This document shows positions 14,738 through 20,964 of a DNA stretch of 49,662 nt, in pieces. Position 1 is the stretch's first letter; the number at the start of each line of letters is the position of its first letter. Source of the stretch: a virus; the IMG/VR virus record IMGVR_UViG_3300013126_000049, positions 1 to 49,662 of that record. One strand, given 5' to 3'. The translations under genes and the position numbers were made by a program. The notes under the pieces are model-generated. The model did not search any database and had not been told where the DNA came from. It saw only the letters and a list, made by a program, of their open reading frames with translations.

Positions 14738-14971
14738 GTGAGCAACCAGGACCCTGAGCAGGAAAAACAAATCATGGAAGGTATGGAGGCTAACGTCGGC
14801 CGCCAGGTGACTTTCCTGGACGACGATGGTGAGCGGCATTGGGGCAGGATAACAGGTGTCAGCAACAGCGAACATTACGCCGTGCTGTTGGATTATAACG
14901 GGTGGCCCTGGCCATGGCTTGTGCGCCGGGAAGCGATCAATTTCGTGGAAGAGATCCGTACCCGAATATAA
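14738..14971 (+). CDS. Small beta-rich hypothetical protein (GTG start)
   Basis: 77 residues from GTG 14738, four bases after the previous stop. GRQVTFLDDDGERHWGRITGV resembles a small SH3-like or Tudor-like barrel (V-x-F-x-D-D-G-x-x-x-W-G-x-I). It has an aromatic WPWPW loop. Partner unknown. Confidence 0.6.
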   Translation: MSNQDPEQEKQIMEGMEANVGRQVTFLDDDGERHWGRITGVSNSEHYAVLLDYNGWPWPWLVRREAINFVEEIRTRI

Positions 14972-15280
14972 TTTATAAAAAGTTTCAAGCTCTTCAGCTC
15001 CCGTATCCCAGCTCCGCCAGTCCGGTAGGATCCGCAACACCACTCCACCGCAACCCTCGCCGCAATCCACGCGCACTGTAAGACTCTTTCAGTCCCCGTT
15101 TTCACACAGCTCATAAGTTGCGGACGCCGGAGCCGCTCCGGGAACCAGTTAGGCATCCCTCCTGGATCCAGGACCGGCCCCCTGAAACCAAGGACCGGCC
15201 CCCTGAAACCATATTAAGCTCAGGGCAAAATATAAAATATATAAAGTTTTTTTCTTCATAAATATCATAAATACAACGTT
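14972..15280 (+). other. Non-coding stretch with a 21 bp tandem repeat
   Basis: No convincing gene in 309 bases; minus-strand frames here lack coding character. Two perfect adjacent copies of a 21-mer beginning AGGACCGGCCCCC occupy 15170-15190 and 15191-15211. They are followed by the AT-rich run AAAATATAAAATATATAAAG (about 15223-15245), which is also seen near 13.84 kb. Confidence 0.5.
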
Positions 15281-15598
15281 ATGCGAAAGAGGTCTAAAAA
15301 TTTGCAAAAAAAAGCTTGCAAGAAAAAGCAGGATCTGATTGAATCTCCCCAGACAAAACAAAAGGAGGATACCAGTGTGAGAATGACAGCCAAGTTACGA
15401 AGCAAGCTGAAGAATGTTGTCAGCGTGGGACAGGGACTATGGCGAGTATTCAATCGCAATGGAGATGCCTACTATTGTGAAGATCCAATTCTGCTGGCCG
15501 ATACCGTGTATCGGCGGAAGTATGCAGAGGTGGAGATCGTGAACCTTAATGGCCAGTACTTGAATATGTACAAGATTACTGGCAGAAAGAAGAAATGA
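15281..15598 (+). CDS. Basic hypothetical protein
   Basis: 105 residues. The first 30 are very basic (RKRSKNLQKKACKKKQ). The rest is a beta-rich domain (GQGLWRVFNRNGDAYYC... VEIVNLNGQYLNMYKI). TAAATA lies seven bases before the ATG. Its stop overlaps the next start by ATGA. Confidence 0.6.
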   Translation: MRKRSKNLQKKACKKKQDLIESPQTKQKEDTSVRMTAKLRSKLKNVVSVGQGLWRVFNRNGDAYYCEDPILLADTVYRRKYAEVEIVNLNGQYLNMYKITGRKKK

Positions 15599-15888
15599 AA
15601 AAGATAAAGCAAAAAAATCCCACCCGCAAAATGATCGAGAATTTTATCGAGGAGTATTATCCTGATGAAGCAAACAATATCCTGCTGGCCGATGGTTTTG
15701 ACGGGGCGTTCCTTGGAATCGGTTGCAGTTGCGGTGGCAAGAATGTGGCCATCTATGACCGAGCCAAGTGCATTCGCATTTTGGAAAAGGATATGAACAA
15801 CACCGAGGCAGAGGAGTATTTTGGATTCAATGTGGAAGGTGCATATGTGGGTGATTACACTCCCATCTTCATGCATAAAGTCGGCTAA
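15595..15888 (+). CDS. Conserved phage protein (DGFDGAFLGIG...NVEGAYVG type)
   Basis: 97 residues. ILLADGFDGAFLGIG, then VAIYDRAKCIRILEKDM, EAEEYFGFNVEGAYVGDYTPIF is a pattern found in many unrelated phage genomes. It is a compact alpha/beta protein conserved with high identity but without a known activity. It is coupled by ATGA to the preceding basic protein. Confidence 0.75.
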   Translation: MKKIKQKNPTRKMIENFIEEYYPDEANNILLADGFDGAFLGIGCSCGGKNVAIYDRAKCIRILEKDMNNTEAEEYFGFNVEGAYVGDYTPIFMHKVG

Positions 15889-15985
15889 TGCTGGCTATTA
15901 GCTCTTCCAATATCCAATCCCACCCCAAAAATATATAATTTATTTTCTTGCTATTTTGCAAAGAATCTGATCTAATGGGCAAACT

Positions 15986-17044
15986 ATGAGCAACACCAAT
16001 AACCAGACAGATACGAAACCAGCAAGCGGGGGAGTGATGAACCTCGCTCACAGCGAAACCAATCTGACCAAGGTCAGCGAGATTGCCATCCCCGATCTTT
16101 TCAATCGGCGGTTGAAAACTGGCAACGAGATGTTGGACAAAATCTTTGGGGGCGAAGGTTTGCTTCCCTCGATGGTGTTCACACTTGCAGCGGGGGCGGG
16201 ACTTGGCAAGACCACCTTCCTCCTTCAAATGCTGAACAATATGACCAAGGTGGGAATCAAGACCGCCTATATCTCGGGTGAGGAAAGCCGTGAGATGTTG
16301 GCATTCACTTGTCGCCGTCTCGGGTTGAAGGATGTGAATCTGGCAATCCAAACCGATGTGGACAAGGTTATCGAACTGATGGAGCAAGTGGACGTGATGG
16401 TTGTGGACAGCTTTCAATGTCTCACCACCACCAAGAAGATGAATGCTCGGGAGAAGGAAAGCTATTGTCTCCACGAACTCATCAAGTGTGCCAAGAAAAC
16501 CGAATGCGTGTTGGGCTTGGTTCTTCACGTCACCAAGAGCAACAACTATCGGGGTTCGACGCTCATTCCTCACGCCGTGGACGCAAACTTTATGATGCGT
16601 TCGGGTGTGACCGACGAGGATGTGCGGGTGATTTACAGCACCAAGAACCGCTACGGCAAGCTCTACAATGTGGAACTTCGCCTCGGACACAACGGATTCG
16701 ATCTGGACAATGCGGTGCGGGTGAATGACGGAACCGCCCCTGCTCAAATCGACCCTCGCAAGGTTCGCTGGCAAGAGGATTTGAAAAAGGTTCTCGCCCT
16801 TGCCGAACCCATCAAGCAAACCGATGTGACCAATGCGGTTGATGGGAATGTTCAGCGGGGTTATCTCATCATCCGACAACTCATCCGAGAGGGCAAAGTG
16901 ATGAAGGAAGGTCGGGGTGAGGAAGCAGTCTACAAGCTCACCGATGCTGGCAAAGCCAGCCTCGCCCAACTCAACGAGAAGGGCGATGAGGCGGGAGATG
17001 ACCCTGCGGTGGAGGGTGAGGTGGCCGAGGGGGAGCAGGTTTGA
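15986..17044 (+). CDS. RadA/Sms-like RecA-family ATPase
   Basis: 352 residues. Walker A is AAGAGLGKTTF (about 67-77), followed by AYISGEES (the RadA YVSGEES motif). Walker B is VMVVDSFQ (about 137-144). LVLHVTKSN and the diagnostic KNRYG (about 220) complete the RadA pattern. The N-terminal zinc finger and C-terminal Lon-like domain of bacterial RadA are missing. Instead the C-terminus carries a winged-helix-like region (TDVTNAVDGNVQRGYLIIRQLIREG) and an acidic tail. RadA drives branch migration in recombination; a phage recombinase or helicase role is inferred. Upstream, TTGCTA and a TCTAAT -10 lie nine bases before the ATG. Confidence 0.85.
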   Translation: MSNTNNQTDTKPASGGVMNLAHSETNLTKVSEIAIPDLFNRRLKTGNEMLDKIFGGEGLLPSMVFTLAAGAGLGKTTFLLQMLNNMTKVGIKTAYISGEESREMLAFTCRRLGLKDVNLAIQTDVDKVIELMEQVDVMVVDSFQCLTTTKKMNAREKESYCLHELIKCAKKTECVLGLVLHVTKSNNYRGSTLIPHAVDANFMMRSGVTDEDVRVIYSTKNRYGKLYNVELRLGHNGFDLDNAVRVNDGTAPAQIDPRKVRWQEDLKKVLALAEPIKQTDVTNAVDGNVQRGYLIIRQLIREGKVMKEGRGEEAVYKLTDAGKASLAQLNEKGDEAGDDPAVEGEVAEGEQV

Positions 17045-17105
17045 AAACCTGCCGACCCGCTTGGCAACGCTATCGGCAACTTGAACTGGTGTTAGCTCAT
17101 AGAAT

Positions 17106-17150
17106 CCCCGCGAGGGGTGAGGGGGGTGCGGTTCGAATCCGCATCCCTCA
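17106..17150 (+). ncRNA. tRNA-like minihelix (acceptor plus T-arm only)
   Basis: TGCGG-TTCGAAT-CCGCA (17127-17143) is a perfect T-arm with the invariant TTCGA loop. It continues straight into TCCCTCA (17144-17150). This pairs with TGAGGGG (17118-17124), forming an acceptor-like stem with only two extra G residues between. A CCCC-GCGA-GGGG hairpin (17106-17117) abuts it. No 5' half with D-arm and anticodon could be folded, so this is not a normal tRNA. It may be a decayed tRNA or a tRNA mimic. Confidence 0.5.
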
Positions 17151-17193
17151 AAAGTTTGTGGCCGAGCAATACCTTTTTGATTTTGAAAACAAA

Positions 17194-17220
17194 TTGACAA
17201 TCAAACAATCCCAATATAAT
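17194..17220 (+). promoter_or_regulatory. Promoter of the bS21-like gene
   Basis: TTGACA (17194-17199), 15 bp and TATAAT (17215-17220) are both perfect sigma-70 hexamers with a short spacer. The ATG is 11 bases further, leaving a leader of about five bases with no Shine-Dalgarno site. Confidence 0.7.
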
Positions 17221-17231
17221 AATAACAAAAC

Positions 17232-17483
17232 ATGGTAGATCGTGCCGTATACAATGTGACGGAAAGGGACAGGCAAAACAATGAAAGCTTTGCCCGAGCC
17301 ATCAAGCGTTTCACCGCAAAAGTGAACGAGGAATGCGTGGTGGAGGAAGCAAGAATGCGTTCAAAGAAAATGAAGAAGAAAGCATTACAACAAGCCAAAC
17401 AGCAGTTGAAGTTGAAGATGTGGAAAGATTACAAGTGGAAGCCCCCTTTCAAGCACGATAATCGAATAGGCAAAACGGAGTAG
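17232..17483 (+). CDS. rpsU: Ribosomal protein bS21-like
   Basis: 83 residues. After a short N-terminal extension the motif NNESFARAIKRFTAKVNEECVVEEARMRSKK follows bS21: N-E-S-x-x-x-A-(I/L)-(K/R)-R-F, a Lys/Cys helix, E-x-R and a long Lys-rich helix (MKKKALQQAKQQLKLKMWK). bS21 is the last protein on the 30S subunit. It lies beside the 3' end of 16S rRNA that pairs with Shine-Dalgarno sites. Phage bS21 genes are known from other large and aquatic phages and are proposed to replace the host subunit. It is followed directly by the tRNA cluster. Family assignment rests on my reading of the motif. Confidence 0.75.
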   Translation: MVDRAVYNVTERDRQNNESFARAIKRFTAKVNEECVVEEARMRSKKMKKKALQQAKQQLKLKMWKDYKWKPPFKHDNRIGKTE

Positions 17484-17492
17484 CGAGGTTTC

Positions 17493-17583
17493 GCCTCCGT
17501 AGTTTAACTGGTCAAAACCCCACTCTTATAAGGTGGCCGCTCTAGATTTGGGCAAGATGTTGGTTCGAATCCAACCGGAGGTA
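17493..17583 (+). tRNA. tRNA with UAU anticodon and long variable arm
   Basis: The acceptor stem is GCCTCCG/CGGAGGT with discriminator A. The D-arm is GTTT..AAAC with GG in the loop. The anticodon arm is CCACT-CTTATAA-GGTGG, giving anticodon TAT (Ile, AUA codons). A 22-base variable region can form a GCTC/GGGC arm, and the T-arm is GTTGG-TTCGAAT-CCAAC. A long variable arm is normal for Leu, Ser and Tyr tRNAs rather than Ile, so the amino-acid identity is open. CCA is not encoded. Confidence 0.75.
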
Positions 17584-17586
17584 AAA

Positions 17587-17658
17587 GGGAACATAGTTAA
17601 ATGGTATAACAGCAAACTCATAATTTGCCAATTCCCGGTTCAACCCCGGGTGTTCCCA
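17587..17658 (+). tRNA. tRNA-Met(CAU)
   Basis: The acceptor is GGGAACA/TGTTCCC with discriminator A. The anticodon arm is GCAAA-CTCATAA-TTTGC with anticodon CAT. The T-arm is CCCGG-TTCAACC-CCGGG. It could also be an Ile tRNA if C34 is lysidinylated. The 3' half is read antisense by the end of the adjacent HNH gene. CCA is not encoded. Confidence 0.85.
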
Positions 17659-18175
17659 GTTCAATTATTCCACCATGATATTCGGCATGACAGTTACTGC
17701 AAAGTATTACACATTTATCCAATTCTTGTTTTAATGTTTCAAAATTATAATTTTTAAGATCGGAGATAGCATATTCTTTTTTGGTCTTATCAAGATGATG
17801 AAACTCCAATGCACCAAAATATTTGCTATACCCACAGGAAACACATTTACCTCCCTTGTATTCCAAACATTGTTGCTTTAACATTTTTTGTCTTTTAAAA
17901 GTGCGTTTACAATTGCAAATTTTACACCACGGATGAAACTTTCCATTCTTTTCTACATAAAAATTATGTTTGTTAACTTCTTTTTTCTCCTTACATTGTG
18001 CACAAATTTTATATGTTTTATTGTTTTCTTTAAATGCGCTATTTCTTCCTTTTGTTTTTAGCGAATATTTTCTTAGCCAATATCTGGTTGCTGTCTGACT
18101 TTTACCAATCAGTTTGGCTATTTTGTATGAAGACAATCTTTGTTCAACCAATGATTCGAGGACTTTCTTATCCAT
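17618..18175 (-). CDS. HNH endonuclease with zinc ribbons, ending inside a tRNA gene
   Basis: 185 residues. There is an N-terminal helix-turn-helix (about 9-36) and paired cysteines C58/C61 and C84/C87. The HNH-type core starts with CVSCGYSKYF and has FHHLDK (about 125-130) and CVILCSNCHAEYH (about 155-167). The reading frame ends at 17618 inside the complement of tRNA-Met, so its last 13-14 residues are encoded by tRNA sequence. This suggests insertion at a tRNA target site. It is AT-rich relative to the tRNAs. Such free-standing enzymes spread to copies of the site lacking them. Confidence 0.85.
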   Translation of the reverse strand: MDKKVLESLVEQRLSSYKIAKLIGKSQTATRYWLRKYSLKTKGRNSAFKENNKTYKICAQCKEKKEVNKHNFYVEKNGKFHPWCKICNCKRTFKRQKMLKQQCLEYKGGKCVSCGYSKYFGALEFHHLDKTKKEYAISDLKNYNFETLKQELDKCVILCSNCHAEYHGGIIELGTPGVEPGIGKL

Positions 18176-18234
18176 AAGTATATTTAGCTTGAAAGTTGTA
18201 TAAAATTTAATAACTTTAAGCTATATATGATTAT

Positions 18235-18317
18235 GGGCAGATACCGAAGTGGCCAAACGGGGGAGACTGTAAATCTCTTGGCTTACGCCTTCAGTGGTTC
18301 GAATCCACTTCTGCCCA
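18235..18317 (+). tRNA. tRNA-Tyr(GUA)
   Basis: The acceptor is GGGCAGA/TCTGCCC with discriminator A. The anticodon arm is GGAGA-CTGTAAA-TCTCT with anticodon GTA. It has the long variable arm expected for Tyr and a T-arm GTGG-TTCGAAT-CCAC. It is the first of four closely spaced tRNAs. Confidence 0.88.
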
Positions 18318-18320
18318 ATT

Positions 18321-18392
18321 TGCTCGGTCGACAAGCGGTAAGTCAGCATACTGTTAATGTGCCCATCGTAGGTTCGAATCCTACCCGAGCAG
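18321..18392 (+). tRNA. tRNA-Asn(GUU)
   Basis: The acceptor is TGCTCGG/CCGAGCA with discriminator G. The anticodon arm is GCATA-CTGTTAA-TGTGC with anticodon GTT. The T-arm is GTAGG-TTCGAAT-CCTAC. It begins three bases after tRNA-Tyr, so both are probably processed from one transcript. Confidence 0.88.
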
Positions 18393-18402
18393 TAAAATTT
18401 AT

Positions 18403-18485
18403 GCCAGAGTCGCATAGTGGTCGATTGCGCCGGTTTTGTAAACCGGATCCGAAAGGACACGCAGGTTCGAATCCTGTCTCTGGCT
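18403..18485 (+). tRNA. tRNA with UGU anticodon (Thr) and extended variable arm
   Basis: The acceptor is GCCAGAG/CTCTGGC with discriminator T. The anticodon arm is CCGGT-TTTGTAA-ACCGG with anticodon TGT (Thr, ACA). The variable region is about 14 bases and includes a TCC-GAAA-GGA hairpin. The T-arm is GCAGG-TTCGAAT-CCTGT. The variable arm is unusual for Thr. Confidence 0.8.
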
Positions 18486-18491
18486 CATTTT

Positions 18492-18565
18492 GCTCCCATG
18501 GTGTAATTGGTTAACACATCGTGCTTTCACCGCGAAGACTGTCGGTTCAATCCCGACTGGGAGTA
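18492..18565 (+). tRNA. tRNA-Glu(UUC)
   Basis: The acceptor is GCTCCCA/TGGGAGT with discriminator A. The D-arm is GTGT..ACAC. The anticodon arm is TCGTG-CTTTCAC-CGCGA with anticodon TTC. The T-arm is GTCGG-TTCAATC-CCGAC. It is the last tRNA of the cluster. Confidence 0.88.
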
Positions 18566-18585
18566 AATTATTATAAAATATATTC

Positions 18586-18614
18586 TTGACTTTTTGCAAA
18601 TAATTCGGCAAGCT
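18586..18614 (+). promoter_or_regulatory. Promoter after the tRNA cluster (leaderless type)
   Basis: TTGACT, a 17 bp spacer TTTTGCAAATAATTCGG, and CAAGCT end six bases before ATG 18621. The 5' flank and spacer repeat those at 20930-20958 almost exactly. The -10 is a poor match, so the site may need a phage factor. Confidence 0.5.
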
Positions 18615-18620
18615 CGTTCC

Positions 18621-18818
18621 ATGAAAAATAGATTGAGCAAAATCCTTGAGAAAAAAGTGCTGGCGGAATTTGATAAAGAAACCATTGATGGCATCAACCA
18701 TTTCCTTAATGATATGGAAAAGATGTATCAAGCATACAAGCTGATGAGCTATATGGAGGAGCCAAAGAAGCTGGACGATGATTGGAACAGCGATTGGGGA
18801 GCCAAGCCCGATGCTTGA
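18621..18818 (+). CDS. Helical hypothetical protein
   Basis: 65 residues from ATG 18621, placed six bases after the promoter. It is all-helical and charged with an acidic, Trp-containing end (DDDWNSDWGAKPD). It overlaps the SprT-like gene by 8 bp. Confidence 0.6.
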   Translation: MKNRLSKILEKKVLAEFDKETIDGINHFLNDMEKMYQAYKLMSYMEEPKKLDDDWNSDWGAKPDA

Positions 18819-19197
18819 TGTGACGGCCATGAAGGAACGAGCCACGCACAAAGTGTGGCAGGTTCTGGAGGAATTGAACGAGGAATACAACGCCGAGTTT
18901 GATTTTCCAAAAATCGAATGGGTGGTGTGTGGCAGCACGGCCGGACGTGCATGGTTGGGTCAGTGGCGCATCCAACTAAACGAGCAACTGTGCAAAGAGA
19001 ATCTGGAAGACTTCATGAATGATACCATCCCGCATGAAGTGGCACATCTGATTGCTTACAAAGTGTTTGGAGACGATGGACATGGAGAAGGATGGAAGAG
19101 TGTGATGCGGGCACTGGGACTGAATCCAACACGTTGCCACGAATACAACACCAAGAATGTGGATGGTAAACGCAGTCGGGGCAGTATGTATCGATAA
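18811..19197 (+). CDS. SprT-like zinc metalloprotease
   Basis: 128 residues from ATG 18811. IPHEVAHLIAYKVFG (about 73-87) holds the HExxH zinc-protease motif, followed by GHGEGWKSVM with the third ligand region typical of SprT/Spartan proteins. Strands upstream (GRAWLGQWRIQLNEQL) match the SprT-like fold. Eukaryotic members cut proteins crosslinked to DNA; phage members are common but not well studied. Confidence 0.85.
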   Translation: MLDVTAMKERATHKVWQVLEELNEEYNAEFDFPKIEWVVCGSTAGRAWLGQWRIQLNEQLCKENLEDFMNDTIPHEVAHLIAYKVFGDDGHGEGWKSVMRALGLNPTRCHEYNTKNVDGKRSRGSMYR

Positions 19198-19257
19198 AAA
19201 TATAAAAAATAACAGATTTTTCTTGAAATATTATGTGTCCGTGAGATACATATAGAT

Positions 19258-19410
19258 GTGAAACAGGGCATCAAGAACAAAATGTATGATGCCAGCAGTG
19301 TTAAACCTATTGATGCGATACCCGCCGATGCCCAGCTTTTGATTGATAACGGGGCAGACGTTGGCATTATGCTTGAGTTGTTGCGGGAACTTAAGCAAGT
19401 TTCGAAATAA
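19258..19410 (+). CDS. Small hypothetical protein (GTG start)
   Basis: 50 residues from GTG 19258, or 42 from ATG 19282. It ends with a helix (MLELLRELKQ). It lies between the SprT-like gene and a lipoprotein gene; no family is recognised. Confidence 0.5.
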   Translation: MKQGIKNKMYDASSVKPIDAIPADAQLLIDNGADVGIMLELLRELKQVSK

Positions 19411-19477
19411 AAAAGATTATATATTTTATTTTGGCAAGAATGGTTGCTTTGCCAAAAGGTGTGGTAAATACCATTAT

Positions 19478-19948
19478 ATGAACAAATCATTCCTTGCCCT
19501 AATTCCGGCAGTCATGCTGGCTGCCTGCGCAACCAATAACACCAATACTGGAGGTGAAAGCACGGGAGGCACCACCTCAACAGCCGCTCAAAAAGTGGAA
19601 CAAGCTCTTCCTTACATCAAACCGGCTGTGACACTTGCCTGCACTGCCGTGCTTGAAGCCGCTGTCAGTCCCGAAGATCGTGCTGAAAAAGCCAAGATGA
19701 TTCATGACGTGGCCAACGTGGTTCGTGCCCTAAGCAAAGGAAATGTTCCCACGACCGAGGAACTGGACAAAGCTGTGGCCAACTTCCTGCCCGAGAAAAC
19801 GCATTGGACAAACTTCGCAAGTAGCTTGACCGATGTGTACGGTAATTTGTTCCGCCAAATCAACGGTGATCCGGCACTGGCCCTGAAGGTGCTCAACGCA
19901 ATCGCGGATGGTTGTGTGCAGGCAACACAGGGTTATCTGGCCCAGTAA
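19478..19948 (+). CDS. Lipoprotein
   Basis: 156 residues from ATG 19478. The signal peptide MNKSFLALIPAVMLAAC carries a good lipobox (LAAC, Cys 17), followed by a Thr/Gly/Asn linker and a helical domain of about 115 residues with two further Cys residues. It is exported and lipid-anchored; a function in superinfection exclusion or lysis is conceivable but not shown. Its stop abuts the next start without a gap. Confidence 0.75.
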   Translation: MNKSFLALIPAVMLAACATNNTNTGGESTGGTTSTAAQKVEQALPYIKPAVTLACTAVLEAAVSPEDRAEKAKMIHDVANVVRALSKGNVPTTEELDKAVANFLPEKTHWTNFASSLTDVYGNLFRQINGDPALALKVLNAIADGCVQATQGYLAQ

Positions 19949-20236
19949 ATGGATGAGTTTGGTGACATTGTAGACAGCATCTACAAAACATACTTCACCA
20001 AATTCTGGGGACTGGATGACTTTGAGGAACTGAAACAAAAGCCAAAAGGTTTTAAAGAAGCACAAGACATTTACGACCTGCTGACCGACCACGGATACAA
20101 ATATGATCTGCTGCACCGCACCTATTCGGATCCACACGGCAATCCCGTTTTGAATCCGGAGTATGTTTATGTGCGGCTGAAATACGGGGATAAAATACCA
20201 TGGCAAAAGGGAAATCCAAATATCACCGACAAGTAA
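19949..20236 (+). CDS. Hypothetical protein
   Basis: 95 residues beginning directly after the lipoprotein stop. A helical first half (DIVDSIYKTYFTKFWGLDDF) is followed by a beta-rich YVRLKYG region. It overlaps the next gene by 37 bp. Confidence 0.65.
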   Translation: MDEFGDIVDSIYKTYFTKFWGLDDFEELKQKPKGFKEAQDIYDLLTDHGYKYDLLHRTYSDPHGNPVLNPEYVYVRLKYGDKIPWQKGNPNITDK

Positions 20237-20421
20237 ACTGGTCCCATCCATTTCGTGTGGTGGGCCGCCGCGTGGGTGAAGATGAACTTTACGACGGTAT
20301 CACTTACGGACTGGATCTGGATCTGCGCACCAACATCAGTTATCACACCTACGAGTATGGTCGCGTCTTTACGTTTATCCTGCTTGGATTTGGTTTCGAG
20401 TACGCGCTCCTTGAATTCTGA
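20200..20421 (+). CDS. Small basic-to-hydrophobic hypothetical protein
   Basis: 73 residues. The basic N-terminus (AKGKSKYHRQVNW) is followed by a beta-rich, aromatic C-terminal half (FTFILLGFGFEYALLEF). The 37 bp overlap with the upstream gene in another frame is unusual, so the start could be later, but no other in-frame ATG exists. Confidence 0.5.
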   Translation: MAKGKSKYHRQVNWSHPFRVVGRRVGEDELYDGITYGLDLDLRTNISYHTYEYGRVFTFILLGFGFEYALLEF

Positions 20422-20428
20422 CCCGGTG

Positions 20429-20448
20429 CCCGGGAAGAGTTTCCCGGG
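20429..20448 (+). terminator. Perfect hairpin, possible terminator
   Basis: CCCGGGAA-GAGT-TTCCCGGG is a perfect 8 bp stem with a four-base loop, 8 bases after the stop of the 20200 gene. There is no T-run directly after it, so it may act in RNA stability or be a weak terminator. Confidence 0.5.
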
Positions 20449-20489
20449 ACATTGTTGACAGGTTGATTCGTTTTTGATAAAAATATATC

Positions 20490-20573
20490 ATGCCAAGACC
20501 ATGTATCCGCTGTCGTATGAACTATAAACCGAAACCCAAAATCAGGTTCAGGATCCGGCGACCAAAAAAATAA
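20490..20573 (+). CDS. Tiny basic Cys-containing peptide
   Basis: 27 residues, MPRPCIRCRMNYKPKPKIRF plus RIRRPKK. The CxxC and heavy Arg/Lys content resemble very short basic phage peptides that may bind nucleic acid. It is short enough that chance cannot be excluded. Confidence 0.4.
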   Translation: MPRPCIRCRMNYKPKPKIRFRIRRPKK

Positions 20574-20596
20574 TATAAAATATACTACATATATAT

Positions 20597-20767
20597 GTGG
20601 AAGATTTCAGCAAAGAAGAGAAGCAGCTTCTCCAGCTTATTGGTTACATTGTTCTGTTGGACGACAGACTATCCCAGAAAGTATTGGCAGAAGCTCGCAA
20701 CGAATACGAAACCGATGACGCTGCCGCCGACTCGCTGCTTGAAAAGCTTGAAGAATTGATCGACTAG
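20597..20767 (+). CDS. Acidic helical mini-protein (GTG start)
   Basis: 56 residues from GTG 20597 (EDFSKEEKQLLQLIGYIVLL...SLLEKLEELID). It is amphipathic helical with an acidic C-terminus. An overlapping ATG at 20595 is out of frame. Upstream is the AT-rich TAATATAAAATATAC run. Confidence 0.5.
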   Translation: MEDFSKEEKQLLQLIGYIVLLDDRLSQKVLAEARNEYETDDAAADSLLEKLEELID

Positions 20768-20929
20768 CTTGACTTTGGTTTCGGTTACTTTACTATCCCT
20801 TCCAGTTCTTTCCCCCGTCAAATCATCATGTGATGGTTTGCCCAGAAATAGTTTCATTGTTCCGTCGTGTTTGTCGGAGCAGGGTCGGTCAATGACCGGC
20901 GGGGGAAGGAATTATTATAAAATATATTC
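20768..20929 (+). other. Intergenic region with long inverted repeat
   Basis: No gene. TTCTTTCCCCCG (about 20808-20819) and CGGGGGAAGGAA (about 20899-20910) are near-perfect inverted arms. They enclose about 80 bases with smaller internal symmetry around CATCATGTGATG and GGTCAATGACC. This could be a structured RNA or a long-range terminator ahead of the next promoter. Confidence 0.4.
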
Positions 20930-20958
20930 TTGACTTTTTGTCAAAATCTTGGCAGGGT
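20930..20958 (+). promoter_or_regulatory. Promoter of the 20965 operon (leaderless type)
   Basis: TTGACT, a 17 bp spacer beginning TTTTG, and CAGGGT end six bases before ATG 20965. The upstream 25 bp (ATTATTATAAAATATATTC) duplicate those before the 18586 promoter. Confidence 0.5.
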
Positions 20959-20964
20959 CGTCCC

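Noticed and set aside
14717-15156. Minus-strand frames in and beside the 14738 gene
   Set aside because: No start signal and no coding character; the left part is antisense to a coupled plus-strand gene.
17008-17080. A Ser-type tRNA overlapping the end of the RadA-like gene
   Set aside because: A GCAGG/CCTGC hairpin looks like an anticodon arm, but its loop has eight bases, the acceptor strands do not pair with the T-arm at 17127, and the sequence is coding.
15869-17200. A 443-codon open frame on the minus strand opposite the RadA-like gene
   Set aside because: It mirrors the codon pattern of the plus-strand ATPase, is His/Leu-rich without domains, and lacks a plausible start signal. The plus-strand gene has clear catalytic motifs.
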